This document shows positions 35,147-46,864 of a DNA stretch of 64,000 bases, in pieces. Within the stretch, counting starts at the first letter, position 1. Each line of letters begins with the position of its first letter. The translations under genes and the position numbers were made by a program. The notes under the pieces were generated by a model. The model saw nothing but the letters and a program-made list of their open reading frames with translations, did not search any database and was not told the DNA's origin. Source of the DNA: Collinsella sp. An7 (GTDB lineage: Bacteria > Actinomycetota > Coriobacteriia > Coriobacteriales > Coriobacteriaceae); contig NZ_NFHP01000008.1 of the NCBI RefSeq assembly GCF_002159335.1, positions 1 to 64,000 of the forward strand, read 5' to 3'.

Positions 35147-35815
35147 ATGAACGTGCAGATAGCTCAGCGCTTGGCCGAGCTCCGGCGCGCCAAGGGATAC
35201 AGCCAAGAGTCGCTTGCGCGGGAGCTGGGGCTCTCGCGGCAGGCGGTGAGCAAATGGGAGCGGGCAGAGAGCTCGCCCGATACCGAGAACCTCATCGCAC
35301 TCGCGCGCCTCTACGGGGTGAGCCTGGACGAGCTGTTGAGCGTCGACGCCGACATAGCGGACGACATCGCGTTTGAGAACGCCGAGCGCGCCGACAAGAC
35401 CGCCGCAGATGATGCGGCCCGCGCGGCAGACCGCGAGACCGCGGCGCAGGCAGCGGCTGCAGCGGCCCAGGCGAGTCGGGCTGCGGCGCAGGCGGCGGAG
35501 GCTGCGACGCGCGCGAGCAGTCAGGCGACGCGGGTGAGCGAGTCGGCGGCAGAGGCGCACCGGCGCGGCGCGTGGCGGTCGTTCCCGTATGCGACGTTCA
35601 CCGTCATCCTCTTCTTTGTGTTCGGATTCTTCTTCCACGCGTGGGCGACGGCGTGGCTCATCTTCCTCACCGTGCCGATTTACCGCTGGGTGGCGAGCAT
35701 CTTGGACGGTGCCGCGGCGCGCGCCCGCGGTGAGCGTGTGGCCGATGACCGGGGGCCGACGCCGGCTCCGCCGCATCTCGGCGCCATCAACCGTGCCGAC
35801 GAAGAGGGGAGGTAA
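35147..35815 (+). CDS. Membrane-anchored XRE-family regulator
   Basis: A DNA-binding protein of 222 residues. The helix-turn-helix domain occupies residues 1-66 (IAQRLAELRRAKGYSQESLA and SRQAVSKWERAESSPDTENL). Then follows a long Ala-rich coiled segment (about 75-140) and two hydrophobic segments (YATFTVILFFVFGFFFHAWA and AWLIFLTVPIYRWVASIL, about 147-188). Such anchored regulators usually report on envelope state to the adjacent genes. GGAAGGG precedes the ATG. The DUF4097 gene starts 5 bases after its stop, so the pair forms an operon and probably works together. Confidence 0.88.
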   Translation: MNVQIAQRLAELRRAKGYSQESLARELGLSRQAVSKWERAESSPDTENLIALARLYGVSLDELLSVDADIADDIAFENAERADKTAADDAARAADRETAAQAAAAAAQASRAAAQAAEAATRASSQATRVSESAAEAHRRGAWRSFPYATFTVILFFVFGFFFHAWATAWLIFLTVPIYRWVASILDGAAARARGERVADDRGPTPAPPHLGAINRADEEGR

Positions 35816-35820
35816 GGGCC

Positions 35821-36816
35821 ATGGCGACCAAGAACAACCAGCGCCCCGAGGTACCGCAGACCCCGGCAACTGCCGGCACGGCGCGGAGCGGGCGCCGCTT
35901 CAGCTTCACCCGCGGCGAGGCCGTCAAGGTCGGCATCGGTGTTGTCCTCATCGCGGTGCTCGCGCTCGGCGCGGCTGCGCCCTCGTGCACTTCAACTGTG
36001 CTCGGAGGTGCGCTCCGCGTCATTCCCGGCGTATCGTTCAACCTCGGTTCGTGGAGCCTCAATCCGGGTAACCCCACGACCCTCTCCGAGCCCATCGATA
36101 CCACGAACGCATATAGCACCGACGAGGTGACCGACCTGCGCGTAACATGGCGCGGCGGCACGGTGCGCATCGTGCCCACCGAGGGCGCGGAGCTCGTGGT
36201 GCGCGAGGAGGTCGCTGCGGGCGACTATCAGATGGACCCCACGCAGGCCACCTTTGAGCTCAACGGCGGTACGCTCGCCATCGCAGATGGCCTGCCCGAG
36301 TCGGACAACGGCTACGACTATCCGGACATGCGCCTTACTATCGAGGTGCCGGTGCGCGAGGGCTGGCGGCTCCACCATGTGAGCATCAGGAGCACCTCCT
36401 CGGCGCTCGACTTCAGCAGCCTTTCCTGCACGGTGCTCGATGTTGACGCGGTGAGCTCCGATCTTTCAGTCGCAGACCTTGTTGCCGAGCGGGCCGAGCT
36501 CTCAAGTGTGAGCGGCAACATCAAACTGTCGGGCAGCGTGTCGGCCGATCTTGCCGTCGATACCGTTTCGGGCGCGCAGGACCTCACGCTTGCGGGCGCC
36601 CTGCCGCCGCAGGCGTCCTGCGACACCGTGAGCGGCGATATCTCGCTTCAGATGCCGGCGGACGCTGGCGCCACGGTCGAGGTTTCGAGTATCTCGGGCG
36701 GTTTTTCGAGCAACCGGCCTGCGAGTGCGCAGTCGGGCGACACCTACGTCTACGGCGACGGCTCGTCGCGCATCACCATCAACACCGTGAGCGGCGGTAT
36801 CCGCATCCTGCCGTAG
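35821..36816 (+). CDS. DUF4097 family beta-strand repeat protein
   Basis: A protein of 331 residues with one N-terminal transmembrane helix (VGIGVVLIAVLALGAAAP, about 38-56), followed by a repetitive beta-strand domain rich in SVSGNI/DTVSGD-type repeats: DVDAVSSDLSVADL, LSSVSGNIKLSG, DTVSGAQDLTL, DTVSGDISLQM, NTVSGGIRI. This is the DUF4097 (adhesin-like) solenoid, probably outside the membrane. The function is unknown. It is co-transcribed with the XRE regulator, a pairing seen in other Gram-positives. Confidence 0.88.
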   Translation: MATKNNQRPEVPQTPATAGTARSGRRFSFTRGEAVKVGIGVVLIAVLALGAAAPSCTSTVLGGALRVIPGVSFNLGSWSLNPGNPTTLSEPIDTTNAYSTDEVTDLRVTWRGGTVRIVPTEGAELVVREEVAAGDYQMDPTQATFELNGGTLAIADGLPESDNGYDYPDMRLTIEVPVREGWRLHHVSIRSTSSALDFSSLSCTVLDVDAVSSDLSVADLVAERAELSSVSGNIKLSGSVSADLAVDTVSGAQDLTLAGALPPQASCDTVSGDISLQMPADAGATVEVSSISGGFSSNRPASAQSGDTYVYGDGSSRITINTVSGGIRILP

Positions 36817-36837
36817 CGGGATAGGGCGAATGGCCCG

Positions 36838-36892
36838 GGTGACAGGGGCGGCTCCTATGTCACCCGAATCGTTTGCCGCAGCAAACGATTCG
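36838..36892. terminator. Two overlapping hairpins after the DUF4097 gene
   Basis: GGGTGAC/GTCACCC (36838-36844/36859-36865) overlaps the perfect CGAATCGTTTGC/GCAAACGATTCG stem (36865-36876/36881-36892). They can form alternately. There is no T run. The rest of the 327-bp gap to nifJ holds a possible -10 box, TACAAT, at 36966 and nothing else recognised. Confidence 0.55.
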
Positions 36893-37143
36893 CGGCAGTT
36901 CCGTGGCCGGGCCCCGCTTGTCTAAAACGTTGTGACGCGAGCGAATTATTCCGGCGCCGTCGCGGTACAATAACCCTGCATGCGGATTTCTGCCGGCCGT
37001 CACGCTCGACCTTGTCGCCTGAGTCGCGCACGGACCCGCCCGCAGGGGCGCTCACCAGCAGAAACCCCGCAAGCGCCGTTGACTGCTCGGCGCGTACCGT
37101 GCGCGCCGGGGGACTGTATACCTACACGAGAGGAGAGGGGTAT

Positions 37144-40683
<3,540 letters not shown>

Positions 40684-40716
40684 TGCTTCGGGCCTAATGC
40701 GACGTTAGTCGTGCGG

Positions 40717-40755
40717 GGGACCCCAAAGCTCATCCGGGCTTTGGGGTCCCTTTGT
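40717..40755 (+). terminator. Terminator of nifJ
   Basis: Perfect 13-bp arms GGGACCCCAAAGC (40717-40729) and GCTTTGGGGTCCC (40738-40750), then TTTGT. Confidence 0.85.
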
Positions 40756-40994
40756 ATGTGGGGGCTCTGGTGCGGCACGGCGGGCGCGATGGGGCGGCCG
40801 CGGCGTGGCGCGATGGCTGCAGCGAGGCGGCGGCCCGGCGGCGTGGAGTGGCATCGCGACGACTGCGGCGGTGTGGTGGCAAGCAGCGGCTGCGGTGGTT
40901 CGACACGGTGGCGCGGTGGGCTGGTAACACCTCGCACACGGGCCTGTGGGATAGGGATACTATCGAGAGAAGAGGCGCGTGAGGGGTGGCTGCG

Positions 40995-41606
40995 ATGAAG
41001 AGAATCTCACAGGTGCTGCTGGGCGGCTCGCTCGACGAGGCGGTGCTGCGTAATGCCGAGCGCTCGATGCTCATGCTGGTTGACGAGCCGCTGCGCCAGT
41101 ACTCGTCGTTTGTGTTGCGCCTCTTGGCCGCAACGGTGGTGGCCACGGCTGGCGTTGCCGCCGACTCCGCGACGACCATCATCGGCGGCATGCTCATCGC
41201 CCCGCTCATGTCGCCTATGCTCGGCACGGCGCTGGCGACGGCGCTGGGACGCCCGCGCGAGGCGGTGCGCACGCTCGCCATCACGGTGCTGGGCGTGGCA
41301 CTCGTGGTGGGCGCATCCGCCCTCGTGACGGCCATCATTCCCGTGGCCGCCAACATGGAGACCAACTCCCAGGTTCTGGCGCGCACCTCGCCGCGCCTCG
41401 TCGACCTGATCATCGCGCTCGCGTCGGGGTTCATGGCCGCGCTCGCCTCCATGCGCCGCGACATCCCCGATGCGGTCCCGGGTGTGGCTATCGCCGCGTC
41501 GATCGTGCCGCCGCTATGCGTGGTGGGCTCCGCCCTGTACGAGGGCGCTCCCGTGCAGGCGCTCGGTGCCTTCGTGCTCTTTCTTGCCAACTACGTGGCG
41601 ATCTAG
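40995..41606 (+). CDS. DUF389 membrane protein, N-terminal part (ends at in-frame UAG)
   Basis: First part of a DUF389 protein: 203 residues with about five helices and the family segments DSATTIIGGMLIAPLMSPMLG and IPDAVPGVAIAASIVPPLCVVG. It stops at a TAG (41604-41606) right after FLFLANYVAI, in the middle of a transmembrane region. The same frame continues without interruption to 41999 with the matching second half. So this is a single gene broken by one nonsense codon, or a read-through product, or two polypeptides. The ATG at 40995 has GAGGGG upstream. A substrate for DUF389 proteins is not known. Confidence 0.8.
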   Translation: MKRISQVLLGGSLDEAVLRNAERSMLMLVDEPLRQYSSFVLRLLAATVVATAGVAADSATTIIGGMLIAPLMSPMLGTALATALGRPREAVRTLAITVLGVALVVGASALVTAIIPVAANMETNSQVLARTSPRLVDLIIALASGFMAALASMRRDIPDAVPGVAIAASIVPPLCVVGSALYEGAPVQALGAFVLFLANYVAI

Positions 41607-41999
41607 GTGATGGGCGGGGCGGTGTACCTTCTGATGGGCTTGGGCGCCAAGAGCTTCTCGGTGGTGAGTGATAAGGCGCGCAAGCTCTGGTACACGATCG
41701 TGGCCGTCTGCGCCGTGGTGCTCGTTTCGCTCCTGTTTAACGAGAGCGTGGGCGTGCTGAGGACGTCGATGCAGGAGCGCGCCGCGCAGGATGCCGCCGT
41801 GGCCTGGCTGGAGGGGACCGACTACCGCGTGGTGGACCTTACGCTCGATGAGGGGGAGCTCTACATTCAGATTGCGGGAACGGGGGCAAAGCCGCCTCTG
41901 AGCAAGCTGGCGCGTTCGCTCGAGGGCAGCGAGGTGGGCCTTACGGGCCTGTCGGTATCGGTGGTGGACGAACGGCGGATATCCCTGAGCGAGGAGTAG
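41607..41999 (+). CDS. DUF389 membrane protein, C-terminal part
   Basis: 130 codons in the same frame as the preceding part, beginning with GTG-ATG immediately after the amber codon. The first residues (GGAVYLLMGLGAKSF) complete the interrupted helix. One further helix follows (LWYTIVAVCAVVLVSLLFN), then a 75-residue extracytoplasmic domain (RVVDLTLDEGELYIQIAGTG). No separate ribosome site is present except codons of the upstream part. Independent translation could only come from re-initiation at the GTG or ATG. Codon use is normal, so any inactivation is recent. Confidence 0.65.
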   Translation: MMGGAVYLLMGLGAKSFSVVSDKARKLWYTIVAVCAVVLVSLLFNESVGVLRTSMQERAAQDAAVAWLEGTDYRVVDLTLDEGELYIQIAGTGAKPPLSKLARSLEGSEVGLTGLSVSVVDERRISLSEE

Positions 42000-42204
42000 G
42001 GGCGCCCCATGCCGGGTGGTCCGGGTGCAAGGCGCGTGCAAGGTCCTCGCGGGCTGCCCCATGGGGATGCCGGGCGTGATGTCCGGATAGGTCTCTGCCG
42101 CTGCGCGATAACCCCTTAAAAACTCCTCAGTTACTAAATAAACCCTAAGATATCCTGACGTTTTCCCGCTGAGGGCGGCTGCAAAAGAATCCGGCACGGT
42201 GCTT

Positions 42205-42213
42205 TGCTATAAT
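42205..42213 (+). promoter_or_regulatory. Extended -10 promoter of the polytopic membrane protein gene
   Basis: TTGCTATAAT-type element: TGC directly followed by the consensus TATAAT (42208-42213). The surrounding 80 bases are unusually AT-rich for this window. No -35 box is needed or seen. Confidence 0.65.
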
Positions 42214-42280
42214 CCCGTCAATCTGGACAATAGTGGCTCCAAGCTGGACCGATTGTTTTCTTTCCGATGCAAGATGCGTC

Positions 42281-42289
42281 GGGGGGGGG
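42281..42289 (+). repeat. G9 homopolymer at the translation start
   Basis: Nine consecutive Gs end one base before the ATG at 42291. The tract is either the ribosome-binding region or, if translation starts at 42267, part of the coding sequence. Tract-length change would alter expression or frame. Confidence 0.8.
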
Positions 42290-42290
42290 C

Positions 42291-44654
42291 ATGTCAAAAC
42301 AACAGGACGGGTGTCGTGCGGCCATGCGCATGCGTTCAAAGAGCGAGTCGACTTTAGATATAACCCCCTATGAGACAGACGATATGCACTTGCGTGCGCT
42401 CGGCGCACGGCAGCTTGCGGCAGGTGCCGTGCTGGGCGTGGTGCTTGCGTGCTGCGCGTCGATGAGCTTGGCGCCGGTTGACTCGAGCGATGTGTTCGCT
42501 CTCGTAAAAGACGCCACCGGTGCGGGCTATATCGTGCTCGAGGTGCTGTGCGGCCTCCCGGCGCGCGATGCGTGCCTCGTGCCCGTGGCGCTGGGCGCCC
42601 TGTTGGCGCGGCCGTGCTACCGGGTGTTTCTGGCGCACGGGCGCCATCGGCGGACAGCCATGCCGTCGCCGGGTTTCGCCGCGGCATGGGTGCTGCCCAT
42701 GCTGTTTGCCGCGACGATGGCCTTTGGGCAGAGCTTTGACGGCTGCGGCTCGGCCGAGTGGATCACCGACGGCATCTCGCAGGGCGTCAAGGGGCTGCTC
42801 TTGGGTTTGGGCTGGTTTGGGCTCGCACGGATGGGCCTGACGTACCTCTTTGCCGCGCTCGACCGGGTGCGTGGCCGGGCGGGGGAGCGCGAGACCGCGG
42901 GCGGGGCATGCCCGCCGCGACCGGCGGAGGATGCCTCTGGGGTACGCGGGGCTCAGCCCGGAGAGGCCGCGCGTACGGCGGACGCCTGCGCGTACGCGGA
43001 CGACGAGGGGCATGCCACCGCCACGCGCGAGGCGTCGGCGCGGACGGTCTCGCTCCCGCGGCGCTACGTGGCCGCTGTGTGCCTGCGCCGGGTGCGCCGT
43101 CGGCTGGGTGCGTGGTGCGCGCGCCATCCGTTTGCCGCGCCGGCGCTCGCCCTCGGCCTTCTCTGGCTGCCGACGCTCATCGGGTACGCCCCCGGCCTGG
43201 TGATGTGGGACACCAAGACGCAGCTTCTACAGTGGTTTGGAATGGAGAACCACGTGAGCGCCTCGATGGGGCTCGACCCGGCGACGGCGCAGACCATGGT
43301 CACCCAGCATCACCCGCCGCTGCATACCGCGCTGCTCGGCCTGTGCATGCAGGCGGGGCTCTACCTTGCGCACAGCGCGACGGCCGGCGCCATGCTCTAT
43401 TCCGTGCTGCAGTACGTGGTGGTCGTGGCGTCGCTCGGCTACGCGTTCTCTACGCTGCGGCGCCTCGGTGTGCGCCCCGGCGCGCGGCACGCGGCCTTTG
43501 CCGTGATCGCGTTCGTTCCGGTGTTCTCGGGCTACGCGGTGCTGATGAGCAAGGACGTGCCATTTGCCGCGGCGCTGCTCGCGCTGCTCATGGCGCTCGT
43601 GCGCGTGCTGCGCGGGGCGGCCGCGCACCACGACCGGGCGCTCCTGGTGCTGAGCGCGCTCGCGGCGAGCCAGCTGCGGAGTGCGGCGGCAGTGGTGGTC
43701 GCGGCGGCGCTCGCCGTTGCGTGCGGTGCGGCGTGGCACCGGCGCGCGGCGCGGGCGAAGGAGCGGGCGCAGGCGCGCTCCACGGCATCCGCCCTCGGGC
43801 GCTCGTCGCTTCCCCTGCTCGCGGGTACGCTCGCTGCCGTCCTTGCGCTCACCATCGCGCTCGGCTCGGTAATTTACCCCGCGCTCGGCGTTTTGCCCTC
43901 GAGCACGCGCGAGATGCTCTCCATCCCGGCGCAGCAGGTGGCCCGCTACCTGCGTGACAACCCCGATGGCATCACGGCCGAGGAGCGTCGGGCCATCGGC
44001 GCCGTTTTGGACGTCGATCAGCTCGGGGAGCTCTACAAGCCCAGCAAGTCCGACCCGGTCAAGAACACGTTCAACAACAACGCGTCGTCCGCCGACCTCG
44101 CGCGGTTCTTCCAGGCGTGGGCAGACATCGTGGCGCGCGACCCCGAGAGCGCCGTCACGGCCACGGCGGCCAACTACTACGGGTACCTTTATCCGCCGCA
44201 CACCGTGCGGTGGTCGTACACCTCGGACTTCAGCCAAAAGGTCATGGAGAACATCGACGAGGTCACCTCGGAGCCCGGCAGCACCGTGCACCTGCAGATC
44301 GCGCAGCCGGACTACCCGCTCGTCCGCATATGCGACACGCTCGTCAGCATGTACCGGGCGGTCTGGCAGCGGCTCCCGGGGCTCACGCTGTGCATGCAGG
44401 CGGCGCTGTGGTGCTGGCTGCTTGCGGTTGCCACGGTGTACGCCGCGCGCGTCCGGGCGGGCGCGGCGCCGCTGCTCATGCCGCTTTGGCTCGTGTTCGG
44501 CATGGCGCTCGTCGGCCCGTGCAACGCGACGACGTACTTCCGCTATGTGTATCCCATCGCGGTCTGCCTGCCGTTTATCTGCGCGCTCGTGCTGGGTGCG
44601 CCAAACGCCGCGCGCCGCGGGGCGCCGCGGCCGCAGGCAGGCTCCAAAGCCTGA
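42291..44654 (+). CDS. Large polytopic membrane protein, DUF6020/GT-C-like
   Basis: A protein of about 787 residues with more than ten helices. It resembles DUF6020-type glycosyltransferase-like membrane proteins: LPTLIGYAPGLVMWDTKTQLLQ followed by TQHHPPLHTALLGL is the typical loop after an early helix. A large loop rich in His and Asp is consistent with a GT-C fold using a lipid-linked sugar donor. A variable Arg/Ala-rich cytoplasmic insert lies at about 195-265. The ATG at 42291 follows a G9 tract; an ATG 8 codons earlier is possible. The GT2 gene starts 60 bases after its stop, so the two probably form one envelope glycan pathway. Function is inference. Confidence 0.78.
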   Translation: MSKQQDGCRAAMRMRSKSESTLDITPYETDDMHLRALGARQLAAGAVLGVVLACCASMSLAPVDSSDVFALVKDATGAGYIVLEVLCGLPARDACLVPVALGALLARPCYRVFLAHGRHRRTAMPSPGFAAAWVLPMLFAATMAFGQSFDGCGSAEWITDGISQGVKGLLLGLGWFGLARMGLTYLFAALDRVRGRAGERETAGGACPPRPAEDASGVRGAQPGEAARTADACAYADDEGHATATREASARTVSLPRRYVAAVCLRRVRRRLGAWCARHPFAAPALALGLLWLPTLIGYAPGLVMWDTKTQLLQWFGMENHVSASMGLDPATAQTMVTQHHPPLHTALLGLCMQAGLYLAHSATAGAMLYSVLQYVVVVASLGYAFSTLRRLGVRPGARHAAFAVIAFVPVFSGYAVLMSKDVPFAAALLALLMALVRVLRGAAAHHDRALLVLSALAASQLRSAAAVVVAAALAVACGAAWHRRAARAKERAQARSTASALGRSSLPLLAGTLAAVLALTIALGSVIYPALGVLPSSTREMLSIPAQQVARYLRDNPDGITAEERRAIGAVLDVDQLGELYKPSKSDPVKNTFNNNASSADLARFFQAWADIVARDPESAVTATAANYYGYLYPPHTVRWSYTSDFSQKVMENIDEVTSEPGSTVHLQIAQPDYPLVRICDTLVSMYRAVWQRLPGLTLCMQAALWCWLLAVATVYAARVRAGAAPLLMPLWLVFGMALVGPCNATTYFRYVYPIAVCLPFICALVLGAPNAARRGAPRPQAGSKA

Positions 44655-44714
44655 CGCAAAGGCGGTCTGACCTGCGATGAGAACGATTCAATCAAGAAAG
44701 ACGGGTGGTGCTCG

Positions 44715-45746
44715 ATGACGGCAAGGCAATCCATGGAGCAAGCGATGGGGCGGGAGGCGCCGGCCGACACGGCGGGCCTCGCGCGCGTGGCGGTGCTCAT
44801 CCCGTGCTACAACGAGGCACTCACGGTGGGCAAGGTCATCGACGTTTTTCGCGCGGCGCTCCCCGGGGCGACCATCTACGTGTACGACAACAACTCGACC
44901 GACGATACCGCCGCCATCGCCCGGGAGCACGGCGCCGTGGTGCGCTTTGAGCCGCGTCAGGGCAAGGGCAATGTGGTGCGCTCGATGTTTCGCGACATCG
45001 AGGCCGACTGCTACCTCATGGTCGACGGCGACGACACCTACCCCGCCGAGCAGGCGCTCGAGCTCTGCCGGCCCATCCTCGAGGGCGCGGCCGACATGAC
45101 GGTGGGCGACCGCCTCTCCAACGGCACCTACGCGGCCGAGAACCAGCGCGCCTTCCACGGGTTCGGAAACAACCTCGTGCGCGGGCTCATCCGCATCATT
45201 TACGGCTACACCTTCAACGATGTCATGACCGGCTACCGGGCGATGTCGCGTCTGTTCGTCAAGACGATGCCCGTGCTCTCACCCGGGTTTCAGATCGAGT
45301 GCGAGCTGTCGATCCATGCGGTCGACAAGCGCTGGCGCATCGTAGAGGTGCCGATCGTCTACCGCGACCGGCCCGCGGGCTCGGAGTCCAAGCTCTCGAC
45401 GGTGCACGACGGGGTGCGCGTGGTCTCGGCAATCACGGGGCTCTTCAAAGATTACCGACCGCTCAAGTTCTTCATGCTGGTCGCGGCGGTGCTGATGCTC
45501 TTGGGGCTCGTGGCCGGCGTGCCGGTGATCGCGGAGTTTGCCGCGACGGGCCTGGTAACCAAGCTGCCTTCTGCCGTGCTCGCGGTGGGGTTGGTGTTCT
45601 GCGGCGCGCTGGCGCTGGCAACGGGGGCCATCTTGGACACCTCGGCCAAGAATGCCCATCGCCAGTGGGAGCTCGAGGTCCTGCGTCTCACCGAGGAAGA
45701 AGCGCGGGAGAGGGCCGGCCGCGGCGGGGTGCCGGGCGGAGAGTGA
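44715..45746 (+). CDS. Family 2 glycosyltransferase with C-terminal membrane helices
   Basis: A DPM1/DPG-synthase-like enzyme of 343 residues, expected to load a sugar onto a polyprenyl phosphate at the inner membrane face. The catalytic domain begins VAVLIPCYNEALTVGKVI, with DNNSTDDT, then the metal-binding MVDGDDTYPAE (DxD) and GDRLSNG. FNDVMTGYRAMSRLF and IVYRDRPAGSESKLST are typical of this subfamily. Two helices near residues 250-310 anchor it. Its position after the DUF6020-like protein suggests that it supplies the lipid-linked donor. The ATG at 44715 has only a modest ribosome site. Confidence 0.9.
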   Translation: MTARQSMEQAMGREAPADTAGLARVAVLIPCYNEALTVGKVIDVFRAALPGATIYVYDNNSTDDTAAIAREHGAVVRFEPRQGKGNVVRSMFRDIEADCYLMVDGDDTYPAEQALELCRPILEGAADMTVGDRLSNGTYAAENQRAFHGFGNNLVRGLIRIIYGYTFNDVMTGYRAMSRLFVKTMPVLSPGFQIECELSIHAVDKRWRIVEVPIVYRDRPAGSESKLSTVHDGVRVVSAITGLFKDYRPLKFFMLVAAVLMLLGLVAGVPVIAEFAATGLVTKLPSAVLAVGLVFCGALALATGAILDTSAKNAHRQWELEVLRLTEEEARERAGRGGVPGGE

Positions 45747-45809
45747 TGCCCGCTTGGCAGCCCGGCGCGCCGGCTGGCGTGCGCCCGACCCCATGGCGCC
45801 CGGCTTCAA

Positions 45810-46589
45810 TCACCGAGCGGTAAGCCAGGTAAAGGCCGGCAAAATCGCCTGCGCCCAGGTGGTCCAGCGATGTTCGCCCGGACCCTCGACGTACTCGTAG
45901 CCGATTGCACGGCTCTGCGCGTATTGGGCAAAGCGGCGCGATTCCTCGAGGAGAATGTCTTCCGTTCCGCAGAAGCTGTAGAGCCCCGGTAGTGCATATC
46001 CCGCGTCAAGGTCGCGGTCGAGCAGGTAGAAGAGGTCGTTTGCGGTGCCGGCAACACCGAGGTCGTCGCCAAACGCAAGGCGCGGGTCAAACCCCTCCTG
46101 CGTAAACGTGGTAACAAAGCGCTGGATGTCGAGTGCCCCCGAGAGCGCGGCGGCCCGGCAGAAGCGCTCCGGATAGGTGAGGGCGAGCTTAAAGGCGCCG
46201 TAGCCTCCCATGGATGCACCGCAGACCATAGTGTCCTCGCGCCGGGTGGAGAGCGGCAGAATGCTTGCAAGGTAGCGGGGCAGCTCGTCGGCCACAAACG
46301 AGAAGTAGGGCTGCCCGTGTGCCATATCGGTGTAGAACCCGTGCTCGACCTGCGGCATCACCACGGCAACGTCGGTGGTGCGCGCAAGGTCCTCGATCGT
46401 GGTGTTGCGCAGCCAACTGGTGCGGTCACCGCCCAGCCCGTGCAGCAGGTAGAGCACGCGGTACGGTCGCATTGCCTCCGATGCGCCGCCGCGAGGGCCG
46501 AATTGCTCGTCGCGCTCGGGAAGCAACACGACCACATCGGCCTGCCGGGCAAGCACGCGGCTCGCAACGTTGATCGTAAGCAGCGCCAT
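45810..46589 (-). CDS. Esterase of the esterase D/tributyrin esterase family
   Basis: An alpha/beta hydrolase of 259 residues, cytoplasmic (no signal peptide). The oxyanion region is YLLHGLGGD, the nucleophile elbow GASMGGYGAFKL with Ser in GxSxG, and GPGEHRWTTW near the end holds the catalytic His. The family hydrolyses short acyl esters such as acetyl and feruloyl esters or S-formylglutathione. GAAAGGA precedes the ATG at 46589. It lies downstream of murQ on the same strand, separated by an inverted-repeat element, so it may be part of the cell-wall sugar salvage locus, for example removing O-acetyl groups from MurNAc. That role is inference. Confidence 0.85.
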   Translation of the reverse strand: MALLTINVASRVLARQADVVVLLPERDEQFGPRGGASEAMRPYRVLYLLHGLGGDRTSWLRNTTIEDLARTTDVAVVMPQVEHGFYTDMAHGQPYFSFVADELPRYLASILPLSTRREDTMVCGASMGGYGAFKLALTYPERFCRAAALSGALDIQRFVTTFTQEGFDPRLAFGDDLGVAGTANDLFYLLDRDLDAGYALPGLYSFCGTEDILLEESRRFAQYAQSRAIGYEYVEGPGEHRWTTWAQAILPAFTWLTAR

Positions 46590-46651
46590 GATGTCCTTTC
46601 GTTGGAGCGTGAGGGGTTAGGCGGAGTGTCGCGCTGTAACGAAACGCGGCC

Positions 46652-46849
46652 GTGGCCAAAAGTCGTCTCGAAAAAGTACATTGCAGTGCGGCGCAGACGT
46701 TCCTAGCGGGCACAGGCGCGTCATCCGGGCAATCCGGGGCGTTCAGCAAGCATATTAAGGCACCCGATCGCGTCAACAGCCCGCGCCAAGGCCCCTTTTC
46801 GCGCAGCCAAGTCGGCGGTACATACTTTTTCGGCGCCAGTTTTGGCCAT
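46652..46849. mobile_element. Inverted-repeat element with TGGCCAAAA ends, copy 1
   Basis: The left end GTGGCCAAAAGTCGTCTCG plus AAAAAGTACA is matched on the other strand by the right end (ATGGCCAAAACTGGCGCCG plus AAAAAGTATG). Arms are about 33 bp and the element about 198 bp. The ends match those at 60568-60743 while the interiors differ. It separates murQ from the esterase gene. Confidence 0.7.
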
Positions 46850-46864
46850 CCGCTCTCGTTTTTC

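Noticed and set aside
42354-44291. Minus-strand frames within the polytopic membrane protein gene
   Set aside because: Arg/His-rich antisense shadows without start signals.
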